From assembly GCA_018260275.1 (NCBI GenBank), contig JAGLBK010000069.1, positions 1-12,199 on the forward strand: 12,199 bases of DNA, given 5' to 3'. A program made the translations under genes and the position numbers. Of this stretch, positions 1-7,044 are shown piece by piece. The DNA comes from Deinococcus sp. (GTDB lineage Bacteria > Deinococcota > Deinococci > Deinococcales > Deinococcaceae). The notes under the pieces were generated by a model. That model saw nothing but the letters and a program-made list of their open reading frames with translations. It searched no databases and was not told where the DNA came from. The stretch's first letter is position 1. Every line of letters starts with the position of its first letter.

Positions 1-909
<909 letters not shown>

Positions 910-913
910 AAAC

Positions 914-936
914 GGTTAGTGGTTAGTGGTCAGTGG
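914..936. repeat. Three tandem 7-bp units after the peptidase gene
   Basis: Two identical units (GGTTAGT) and one unit with a single change (GGTCAGT) lie directly behind the stop codon, before the terminator. It is a very short tandem repeat with no evident function; slippage could alter its copy number. Confidence 0.5.
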
Positions 937-970
937 AAAAGGCCGGGGCGGTTGCTTCCGGCCTTCTATT
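937..970. terminator. Two-way rho-independent terminator
   Basis: AAGGCCGG (939-946) and CCGGCCTT (958-965) form an 8-bp stem with an 11-base loop. On the plus strand it is followed by a T-rich stretch (CTATTTT) and would end the peptidase transcript. On the minus strand the flank reads TTTTCC and would end the 976-2052 gene, whose stop codon is just 11 bases from the stem. Confidence 0.75.
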
Positions 971-975
971 TTGGT

Positions 976-2052
976 TCATGGCCTGACCGCGAAACTACTC
1001 AGTAATTTGCCGTCGCTCAGGCGGTAGATGTAGGCCGTCAGTTTGTTCATGTCGGGGCCACGTTTGGGGTCGTAGTGGTAGGTGAAAATGGCGGCCTGTG
1101 TATTGTCGGGTGTCAGGTAGGCGCGGAAGGTGTACTCGCCGCGCTTTTCCCACTGCCAGTCGTGGATGCTGGCAAGTCGCTTACCCGTCTGCGCGTCCCA
1201 GACTTGCAGGGTGTTGCCCAGGTAATAGAGTCGGCTGCCGTCTCTGGTCGGCTGAGGCGAATAAATCCAGGCATTTCCCTGGAGGGTCAGCACTCTATTG
1301 AAATCGCGGTCAACGATGTCCAGGCGGCAGGCGGTCTTGGGGATGGTGTCGCCCGCGCAAATCAGGAAACGCTCGCCGGGCAGTTCTGTAGCACTGCGAA
1401 TGGTTTCGCGGCGGTCAAGGGGGTCGACCATGCCGGGAGGGACAACCCCGGTCTGACCGGCAGGCGGCACGCGGTAGCTCAGTGTCACTTGCTTACCTGT
1501 GCCGAGGTCACGTCGAATGATGTTCACCACATCGCTGTAAGGCTTTTCCCGTTTCCAGTCAGTATGCACGATATAGGCCGTGTGACCGCTGCTGTCAATG
1601 AACGCAGCGCCGGACACCCTGGCCCACTCCGTTTTGAGGTCGGGTGAAAAACAGCGCACGGTGGCGTTGTCTCCCTTGCTGTCGCTGTAGCCCAGGCAGG
1701 GGCCGCGCCCGATTCCCTGTAGCCCTACGTTGGACTGAGCTTCAGGAAAATCCCGCGTGGCCGTCACCTTGCCGCCCTGCACCACTTCAAGCCGTGCGGG
1801 CGTGTTTTTGCTGCCGTAGGTCAGCCGGGCAAAGCCGCTTGCCAGGGGCCTTTCCGAAGGCAGTTCAGAGGCCAGCTTGTTCAAAACGATGCGGTTCCCT
1901 GCCGCCCCCACCAGCCCTGTTTTGCCCAGGACAGCCGCGCTCAGGGTCGCCGTCTGTCCCTGCTGCGGAATCCAGACGGTCAGCGAGGTTGTAGGCACGG
2001 CGACGGCAACCGAAAGCAGCGCGGCAGCGGCCAGAGCAAAGGCGTTCTTCAT
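976..2052 (-). CDS. Secreted protein of unknown function with beta-propeller-like repeats
   Basis: The 358-residue product starts with a clear signal peptide (MKNAF, then an Ala/Leu/Val-rich core to about residue 19), so it should be exported. The body is rich in beta-strand-like segments. Near the C-terminus VWDAQTGKRLASI and IYRLSDGKLLSSF look like the closing strands of WD40/YVTN-type propeller blades, with a blade-like 'SPQPTRDGSRLYYLGNT' stretch before them. Four Cys residues (in GPCLGY, VRCFSP, LICAGD, TACRLD) could form disulfides outside the cytosol. I do not recognise a named family, and no catalytic motif is visible. The ATG at 2052 is chosen because a TAGCCT -10 box lies 6 bases upstream, giving a leaderless start. 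It is separated from comM by 53 bp and could be partly read through from it. Confidence 0.8.
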   Translation of the reverse strand: MKNAFALAAAALLSVAVAVPTTSLTVWIPQQGQTATLSAAVLGKTGLVGAAGNRIVLNKLASELPSERPLASGFARLTYGSKNTPARLEVVQGGKVTATRDFPEAQSNVGLQGIGRGPCLGYSDSKGDNATVRCFSPDLKTEWARVSGAAFIDSSGHTAYIVHTDWKREKPYSDVVNIIRRDLGTGKQVTLSYRVPPAGQTGVVPPGMVDPLDRRETIRSATELPGERFLICAGDTIPKTACRLDIVDRDFNRVLTLQGNAWIYSPQPTRDGSRLYYLGNTLQVWDAQTGKRLASIHDWQWEKRGEYTFRAYLTPDNTQAAIFTYHYDPKRGPDMNKLTAYIYRLSDGKLLSSFAVRP

Positions 2053-2058
2053 GCGCTC

Positions 2059-2064
2059 AGGCTA
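2059..2064 (-). promoter_or_regulatory. -10 box (TAGCCT) for a leaderless transcript
   Basis: TAGCCT ends 6 bases before the ATG of the secreted propeller-like protein, so transcription would begin at or next to the start codon. There is no clear -35 box and no Shine-Dalgarno sequence. Confidence 0.45.
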
Positions 2065-2105
2065 GCGGGCAACGGCGTAGCGCACGTCCACCTTTGGGCT
2101 GAGAT

Positions 2106-3605
2106 TCAGGTCAATTCCCTGGGCCGGTACGTCACCGCCTCGGCCAGATGCACTTCTCTAATGTCGTCGCTGCCCGCCAGATCGGCCACGGTGCGGGCCA
2201 CCCGCACAATCCGGTCATAGCCGCGCCCGGTTAGCCCGAGTTGCCGGGCGGCGGCCTGGGCAAAGGCGAGGGAGCCACTGGCAAGAGCCGCGTGTTCCCG
2301 TAGTAACTGCCCGGTCAAATCACTGTTGCGGCTGCCCTGACGTTGTAACATGCGTTCTCTGGCTTGAATGATCCGCTGTTTGACCGGTTCCGACCCCTCC
2401 GGCTCAGGAGCGCGGGTGAGTTCATCGACAGTGAGGCGCGGAACCCTGACAATAAGGTCTATTCGGTCTAACAGAGGCCCACTTAACCTTGCCGCGTAAC
2501 GGGTTCTTTCATTTGGGGTGCAGGTGCAGGCTTTTTCAGGATCACCGAAATGACCACAGGGGCAAGGATTCATAGCAGCGATCAATTGAAAGCGGGCAGG
2601 ATATTCCACTGTGGCCCGCGCCCGGCTGATAGTCACACGCCCATCCTCTAAGGGCTGCCTTAATGTCTCAAGTGCTTTACGCGAAAATTCAGGGAATTCA
2701 TCGAGGAACAATAAACCCCGGTGAGATAAAGAAACCTCGCCGGGCTTAGGAATACTCCCTCCACCAATTAAACCCGCATCCGAAACTGTGTGGTGAGGCG
2801 CACGAAACGGGGCGTGACGGCTGAAACTTCCGCGACTGGTCAGCAATCCGGCCGCCGAATGAATCCGGGTGACTTCGAGGGCCTCCGTGCGGGTCAGCGG
2901 CGGCAACAGCCCCGGCGCCCGCCGCGCCAGCATGGTCTTGCCGCTGCCCGGAGAACCCACCATCAACAGGTTATGCCCGCCCGCCAGCGCCACTTCCAGC
3001 GCCCGCCGCGCCGCCGCCTGCCCTTTCAGGTCGCCCAGGTCAGGGAAAAAGGCGGAATCGTCCGCAGGCGCTTCGGGCCGCGTGACCGGCAAACGCGCCG
3101 CGCCGCTCAGGTGGGCCACCGCCTCGCGCAGGGTCGCCGCACCGTAGACGCTCACGCCCTCAATCAGCGCCGCCTCCTGCGCGTTGCCCGCGGGCAGCAG
3201 GGCCTCGAAATCGTGGGCCGCCGCCAGCAAAGACAGGTTGATCGCTCCGGCGATGGGCCGCAAACTGCCGTCCAGCGCCAGTTCCCCGGCCATGATGGTT
3301 TCCTCCAGTGCCTCACGCGGCAGCACTTCCTGCGCGGCCAGCACGCCCAGCGCAATCGGCAGGTCGTACAGCGGGCCTTCCTTACGCAGGTCGGCGGGCG
3401 CGAGGTTGACCGTGATCCGCGCCGCCGGAAAAGGCAGCCCCGCGTTGCGAATGGCCGCCCGTACCCGTTCCCGCGCCTCGCTGACCGCCTGATCGGGCAG
3501 GCCGACCACCGTAAACGCGGGCAAGCCGGGGCTCACGTCCACCTCGACCTCGACAGGCACGGCGTCCACACCAATCAGGGCGACACTGCGGGCGCGGGCC
3601 AGCAT
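2106..3605 (-). CDS. comM: ComM / YifB family AAA+ ATPase (Mg-chelatase-like)
   Basis: The 499-residue protein has the full YifB/ComM layout: an N-terminal Lon-protease-like domain (about residues 1-165), a Mg-chelatase-type AAA+ ATPase domain with Walker A GSPGSGKT (217-224) and Walker B LLFLDEF (298-304), the MNPCPCG motif (345-351) with a following CTC, and a C-terminal Mg-chelatase-like helical domain. ComM in Vibrio is a hexameric helicase that aids branch migration when transformed DNA is integrated; a similar role in the naturally competent deinococci is an inference. The ATG at 3605 is preferred over an upstream in-frame GTG at 3644. It gives the conserved N-terminus (MLARARSVALIG) and has TGAGG 8 bases upstream, while the extra 13 codons would come from an inserted repeat. 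Bases about 2320-2830 (residues about 258-428) are clearly lower in GC than the rest of the gene. Confidence 0.95.
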   Translation of the reverse strand: MLARARSVALIGVDAVPVEVEVDVSPGLPAFTVVGLPDQAVSEARERVRAAIRNAGLPFPAARITVNLAPADLRKEGPLYDLPIALGVLAAQEVLPREALEETIMAGELALDGSLRPIAGAINLSLLAAAHDFEALLPAGNAQEAALIEGVSVYGAATLREAVAHLSGAARLPVTRPEAPADDSAFFPDLGDLKGQAAARRALEVALAGGHNLLMVGSPGSGKTMLARRAPGLLPPLTRTEALEVTRIHSAAGLLTSRGSFSRHAPFRAPHHTVSDAGLIGGGSIPKPGEVSLSHRGLLFLDEFPEFSRKALETLRQPLEDGRVTISRARATVEYPARFQLIAAMNPCPCGHFGDPEKACTCTPNERTRYAARLSGPLLDRIDLIVRVPRLTVDELTRAPEPEGSEPVKQRIIQARERMLQRQGSRNSDLTGQLLREHAALASGSLAFAQAAARQLGLTGRGYDRIVRVARTVADLAGSDDIREVHLAEAVTYRPRELT

Positions 3606-3618
3606 CAGCGCGGCCTCA

Positions 3619-3758
3619 TAGAGCAGCTTGCATAAAAAGACCACGTTGTTTGTGGCTTTTTATGCCGAGCGAAGCGAGTAACTGTAAACGAGCAGCTGGA
3701 ATAATGGAGCCGTTTGGGGTGGGGTTCCACAAATGGCGTAATTATGCAAGCTGCTCTA
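3619..3758. mobile_element. 136-bp inverted-repeat element with TA flanks (MITE-like)
   Basis: GAGCAGCTTGCATAA (3621-3635) recurs as its exact reverse complement at 3742-3756, giving 15-bp terminal inverted repeats around a 136-bp element. TA lies on both outer sides (3619-3620 and 3757-3758), as expected for a duplicated TA target (IS630/Tc1-mariner style). There is no coding capacity, so it would be a non-autonomous element or small nucleotide repeat. Inside are a long hairpin (3630-3665) and a second copy of GAGCAGCT (3690-3697). It sits directly upstream of the comM ribosome binding site, so it separates comM from its ancestral promoter region. Confidence 0.65.
3630..3665. repeat. Long hairpin inside the inverted-repeat element
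   Basis: GCATAAAAAG-A-CCAC (3630-3644) pairs with GTGGCTTTTTATGC (3652-3665) over 14 bp with one bulged A and a 7-base loop. It shares bases with the left terminal repeat, so the two folds (terminal repeat against terminal repeat, or this hairpin) exclude each other. It could slow transcripts entering comM from upstream. Confidence 0.65.
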
Positions 3759-3760
3759 GA

Positions 3761-3800
3761 GAAAAGAAAAATCACGCCCTGCACTGTAAGCGGGCGTGAT
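3761..3800 (-). terminator. Rho-independent terminator of the substrate-binding protein gene
   Basis: ATCACGCCC (3771-3779) and GGGCGTGAT (3792-3800) form a perfect 9-bp stem. Read on the minus strand it is followed by TTTTTCTTTTC, a good U-tract. It lies 18 bp past the stop codon of the substrate-binding protein gene, so comM downstream should need its own promoter. Confidence 0.9.
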
Positions 3801-3818
3801 GCACAGCGCTCTTACGGC

Positions 3819-4793
3819 CTATTTTGCCAGCGACTTGACGGTGCTGAGATCCAGAAATTTGTTCAGGTCGGGCACGTCGCGGGCAAATCCGGCTTCCTTG
3901 TTGAGCTGGGCGTATTCCGCCAGGGTCTTGAGGTTGATGTTCCAGGTCACGCGCGTGCGGGCCAGCGACTTGAACAGCTCGGCGCTGTTGGGGCGCTTGC
4001 CCGTGAAGGCGAAAATCTGGTCGGCAATAGCTTTTTGCGCTCCGGCATTGCTCTTTTTGATGAAGTCGATGGCGGCCAGATGCCCGCGCAGCAGCCCCTT
4101 CAGGGTGTCGGGACTGGCAGCGGCATACTTGCTGTTCACGGCCAGCACAGCGGTGGTGTAGTCGCCGTTGTTCCAGATAGCCTTTTCGTTGGCGACCATT
4201 TTTGCCCCCTGGGTTTCCAGAATCGCCCCCCAGGGTTCGGGTACCAGGGCCGCGTCCAGCTGTCCGCCGACAAACCCCGCCGCCACATTCGCCGGGTCGA
4301 TGGGCACGATGGTCACGTTGCCGCCCTCGTCAGTCGCCTTCAGGCCGTTTTCGCGCAGCAGGTGGCGCAGGCTGATGTCCTGCACACTGCCCCGTGTGGG
4401 CACCGCCACCTTTTTGCCCGCCAGCCCCTTGACGCCGCGAATCCCACTGTCCTTGCGGGCCTCCAGCACGGCCCCGGCGTTGGACGCCCCCGAGTAGACC
4501 TGGACGGGAACGCCGCGCAGATAGGCATTCATCACCGGGCCGATGCCGACATAGGAAGCGTCGATGGCCCCCGCCGCGAACGCCTCGTTGACCTGCGAAC
4601 CGTTGGCGAATTCCTTGACCACCAGTTTGACGTTCGGCCCCAGTTCCTTCTGAATCAGGCCCCGGTTGATCCCGACCAGCCCAGCCGCATGGGTCACGTT
4701 GGGAAATACGCCCAGACGAAGTTCTTTGGCCTGCTGCGCCGAAGCAGTGCCGAGCAAAAGCAAGGAAAGCACAGAAATGACTCGAAGTGACAT
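3819..4793 (-). CDS. ABC transporter substrate-binding protein, SsuA/TauA/NrtA-like
   Basis: The 324-residue protein has a signal peptide (MSLRVISVLSLLLLGTASA, cleavage about residue 19) and a mature N-terminus KELRLGVFPNVTHAAGLVGINRG. It follows with ANGSQVNEAFAAGAIDASYVGIGPVMNAYLRG and GLAGKKVAVPTRGSVQD, and later DAALVPEPWGAILE. These are typical of the SsuA/TauA/NrtA class of periplasmic binding proteins, which capture aliphatic sulfonates, taurine, nitrate or similar small ligands; the ligand cannot be told from sequence. No permease or ATPase gene lies next to it, so it is an orphan within this window. The ATG at 4793 is preferred over in-frame starts at 4805 and 4832: it leaves a well-formed signal peptide and has TATGCT 7 bases upstream. 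A 15-bp palindrome covers the -35 region. Confidence 0.9.
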   Translation of the reverse strand: MSLRVISVLSLLLLGTASAQQAKELRLGVFPNVTHAAGLVGINRGLIQKELGPNVKLVVKEFANGSQVNEAFAAGAIDASYVGIGPVMNAYLRGVPVQVYSGASNAGAVLEARKDSGIRGVKGLAGKKVAVPTRGSVQDISLRHLLRENGLKATDEGGNVTIVPIDPANVAAGFVGGQLDAALVPEPWGAILETQGAKMVANEKAIWNNGDYTTAVLAVNSKYAAASPDTLKGLLRGHLAAIDFIKKSNAGAQKAIADQIFAFTGKRPNSAELFKSLARTRVTWNINLKTLAEYAQLNKEAGFARDVPDLNKFLDLSTVKSLAK

Positions 4794-4800
4794 GCCCTCC

Positions 4801-4806
4801 AGCATA
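4801..4806 (-). promoter_or_regulatory. -10 box (TATGCT) of the substrate-binding protein gene
   Basis: TATGCT ends 7 bases before the ATG, as at other leaderless genes here. The 7-base gap reads GGAGGGC, but that purine run is too close to the ATG to be a normal ribosome binding site. TTGACC lies 20 bases further upstream, longer than the usual -35 spacing. Confidence 0.55.
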
Positions 4807-4816
4807 GCAAAGAAGA

Positions 4817-4831
4817 TGACCAATTTGGTCA
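4817..4831. promoter_or_regulatory. 15-bp perfect palindrome, putative operator
   Basis: TGACCAATTTGGTCA is a perfect odd-centred palindrome with 7-base arms. It lies about 24-38 bases upstream of the expected transcript start of the substrate-binding protein gene, over its -35 region, where a dimeric repressor or activator would act. The regulator is not in the window, so the family (MarR-, TetR- or Crp-like) is open. Confidence 0.55.
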
Positions 4832-4923
4832 ACTATTATCTGGCGTTCTTCAACCTGTTCTCCCTAAATCTGCTCCCGCTACCCCGGCACAGACAGCGCC
4901 CCGGCGCACGCGGCCCGGCTTCC

Positions 4924-4929
4924 TATACT
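4924..4929 (+). promoter_or_regulatory. -10 box (TATACT) of proC
   Basis: TATACT ends 7 bases before the proC ATG, indicating a leaderless transcript. No convincing -35 box is seen in the GC-rich upstream sequence. Confidence 0.6.
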
Positions 4930-4936
4930 GGCAGGC

Positions 4937-5731
4937 ATGGAACTTGCCATTGTCGGCGTCGGAAAACTGGGCCTTGCTCTGCTGGAGGGCGTGACCTCAA
5001 AGGGGATGCTGCCCGCCTCCGAAATCGGTCTGATCGACGCGCATACCGAGCGGGTCAACGGCATCGCTGAGCGACTGGGCGCAAGGGTCATCCGTGAAAG
5101 CGACCTGCCGCACGCCCGGCGCGTGCTGGTCAGCCTGCAACCGCGTGTGTTTCCCGAGGTCACGCACTGGCTGGCGCAGGAGAACACCGGATACATCAGC
5201 ACCATGGCTGGAGTCAGCGTTAGTACCCTGGTGCGGCGGCTGGGCACGCAGCGAGTCGTGCGGGTCATGCCCAATCTGGCCGCCACCATCGGCCACTCGC
5301 AGACCGCCATCGCCGGGCCGAAGGAGGCGCAGGACGCAGGCGACCTCGACTTTGCCCACCAGCTGTTCGGGGCCGTCGGGGACGTGTACGACCTGCCCGA
5401 GCACCTGTTCAACGCCTTTACCGGCATGAGCGCTTCCGGCCCCGGTTACATGGCGCTGGTGGCCGAGGCCCTCTCGGACGGGGCGGTGCGCATGGGGATT
5501 CCCCGCCCGCTGGCCCACGAACTGGCCGCCAAACTGCTGGTCGCCAGTGGAGAACTGCTTCAGCGCCGCGCCCATCCCGCCATGCTCAAGGATGAAGTGG
5601 CGAGTGCGGGTGGCACGACCATTTCGGGCCTCCAGGCCCTGGAAGAAGCGGGAGTGCGCGGGGCCATGATTCAGGCGGTGGTGGCGGCCACTAAACGCGG
5701 CAACGAACTGGGCAAGGATCAGGAGGAATAG
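4937..5731 (+). CDS. proC: Pyrroline-5-carboxylate reductase
   Basis: This enzyme reduces 1-pyrroline-5-carboxylate to L-proline with NAD(P)H, the last step of proline synthesis, in the cytosol. The 264-residue length fits the family. The N-terminal Rossmann fold starts at once with MELAIVGVGKLG, holding GxGxxG at residues 7-12. The C-terminal helical dimer domain carries the family signature region, with DEVASAGGTTISGLQALEEAGVRGAMIQAVVAATKR near the end and the MSASGPGYMALVAEALSDGAVRMG segment before it. The ATG at 4937 is fixed by the Rossmann strand at residue 3 and by TATACT 7 bases upstream. The gene is divergent from the substrate-binding protein gene across 143 bp and appears monocistronic; no strong terminator follows. 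Confidence 0.96.
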   Translation: MELAIVGVGKLGLALLEGVTSKGMLPASEIGLIDAHTERVNGIAERLGARVIRESDLPHARRVLVSLQPRVFPEVTHWLAQENTGYISTMAGVSVSTLVRRLGTQRVVRVMPNLAATIGHSQTAIAGPKEAQDAGDLDFAHQLFGAVGDVYDLPEHLFNAFTGMSASGPGYMALVAEALSDGAVRMGIPRPLAHELAAKLLVASGELLQRRAHPAMLKDEVASAGGTTISGLQALEEAGVRGAMIQAVVAATKRGNELGKDQEE

Positions 5732-5760
5732 AGATCGCTGCGAAAGCCGAGGCGAGGTGG

Positions 5761-5875
5761 GTCTAGAAAGAATGTTTTGCGCTGTTGACCCTCGTCCCTT
5801 GTGGGACTTGCAAAACTGCGGAGCAGAGAGGAACGTGCGAAGCAAGGGGTGACTCGTAGAGCTGCTTGCAGAGGG
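5761..5875. repeat. Structured intergenic segment after proC
   Basis: The 240 bp between proC and the next gene hold no supportable gene. GTTTTGC (5774-5780) pairs with GCAAAAC (5810-5816), enclosing a second stem GTCCC/GGGAC (5794-5807). At 5858-5871 TAGAGCTGCTTGCA matches the end of the 3619-3758 element with one change in 14 bases, although no matching opposite end is found. It may be a decayed or different intergenic repeat. Past it, CTTCTTTTTG (about 5889) follows only a weak stem and is a poor terminator candidate. Confidence 0.35.
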
Positions 5876-5959
5876 GGCCACCAGGCAACTTCTTTTTGTC
5901 AAATGCTGTAGGTGTGACTTTCGCCAGAGGTCTAATAAACCAGACAGAGCCGCACGCTC

Positions 5960-5965
5960 TACACT
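5960..5965 (+). promoter_or_regulatory. -10 box (TACACT) of the DsbA-like gene
   Basis: TACACT ends 6 bases before the ATG at 5972, again implying a leaderless transcript; no Shine-Dalgarno sequence is present. Confidence 0.55.
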
Positions 5966-5971
5966 GAGCCG

Positions 5972-6984
5972 ATGCGTTTTCTGATTACCCTGTCGGCCTC
6001 TGCTCTGCTGCTTTCTGCCACGGCCCAGGCCCAGTTCTGGAACACGGCGCAGGACACGGCCACTCAGAGCGTGTTGAAAGGCTTCAGCAAAAAGGGCAAC
6101 ACCCTGACCCGCGCGGGCACGACCATCACCCTCGATACGGTGGCCGGGCGCGTCGTGGGCGTGCTGGCCGACGCTCCGCTGGTCGATTCGGACGGCGTGG
6201 CGCGGGCGATCCTGGCTTCGTGGGGCGGCAGCGAAAAGGGGCTGCCCCAGCTGAAAAAACTGCTCGACAATCCCCAATTCAGAACCGGGGCCAGACAGGG
6301 TTTTCTCGATACGACCTCCGAGGAAGGCACCCACATCCTGGCGGCCAAAGTGAGCGGCCAGGGCGCGGCGGCCCGCTGGCAGGTCTATTCGGCGCTCAAC
6401 ATCCTGCCAGAAAGCACCTTCCCGAGCACCCGGAACGTGACCGGCAACGCGGCGGCCCGGCCCGCCTGCACGTCCTGAGCGACTTTCAGTGCCCGGCCTG
6501 CCTGAACCTGTGGCAGACGAAGATGCCCGGGTGGCGCTCCCAGCCGCAGACTTACCACATCGCTTACCACCATTTTCCGCTGAGCTACCACAAAAACGCT
6601 TTCGCCGCCGCCGAAGCGGGCGAGTGCGCCGCGCAGCAGGGCAAATTCTGGGAATACGCCGACGAACTGTTCGGGCAGTACACCGGCTGGATCAGGAAAA
6701 GCGCGGCGGAAGTCCCGGCCCAGTTCAAGACCTACGCCGCCAGTACCCGGCTCGAAGCAGGCCGCTTTCAGACCTGCCTGAGCAGCCACGCGGGCAAGGC
6801 CGAAGTGCAGCGCCAGATGAAAGCCGCCGCGCCCGCTTTCCTGACCGGCACGCCGACGGTGTATATGAACGGCGTCAAACTGAGTGAAATGAGCCGTGAG
6901 GAAGAAAAAGCCGTGCTCGACGTGACCCTGACCAAGCCAGGAGCGGCGGCGGTGATTCAGAACCGGCTCAAGTCGCTGCGGTAA
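5972..6984 (+). pseudogene. DsbA-family thioredoxin-fold protein, split by a one-base frameshift
   Basis: Two consecutive frames together encode one exported thiol-disulfide oxidoreductase of about 337 residues. The first frame (5972-6478) begins with a signal peptide ending near ATAQA and an N-terminal domain without a recognised motif. It then runs into a TGA at 6476. The second frame carries the thioredoxin fold: SDFQCPACLNLW with the redox CPAC at 6490-6501, a helical insert, and the cis-Pro loop TGTPTVYMNG (Pro codon at 6853). One added base between about 6446 and 6466, for example in the CCC runs of GGCCCGGCCC, would restore AAAPARLHVLSDFQCPAC. The second frame has no start codon ahead of CPAC, so it cannot make a working domain alone. 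Either a real inactivating deletion or a sequencing error would explain it. If intact, it would form or shuffle disulfides in secreted proteins such as the six-Cys LprI-like product encoded nearby. Confidence 0.8.
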
Positions 6985-6995
6985 GCAAGACGGCC

Positions 6996-7030
6996 AAAAA
7001 AACCGCCCCACACACGGAGGCGGCATTTTT
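6996..7030. terminator. Two-way terminator between the DsbA-like gene and thrS
   Basis: CCGCC (7003-7007) and GGCGG (7019-7023) form the stem, with extra CC/GG pairing possible across a bulged A. It is followed by ATTTTT on the plus strand. On the minus strand it is followed by seven T. It serves both convergent genes. Confidence 0.75.
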
Positions 7031-7044
7031 AATCGGCTTGAGGC

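Noticed and set aside
914..936. CRISPR-like or functional tandem array
   Set aside because: There are only three 7-bp units with no spacers; it is a simple short tandem repeat.
3606..3644. N-terminal extension of ComM from GTG at 3644
   Set aside because: The extra 13 residues derive from the inverted-repeat element, are absent from the family N-terminus, and the ATG at 3605 has its own ribosome binding site.
4997..6334. A 445-codon open frame on the minus strand across proC and the DsbA-like gene
   Set aside because: It spans two supported genes and an intergenic region, with low-complexity Gly/His/Arg-rich translation and no family resemblance.
6446..6478. Programmed -1 ribosomal frameshift in the DsbA-like gene
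   Set aside because: No X-XXY-YYZ slippery heptamer is seen and the reading of the family needs a single full-length product; a lost base is simpler.
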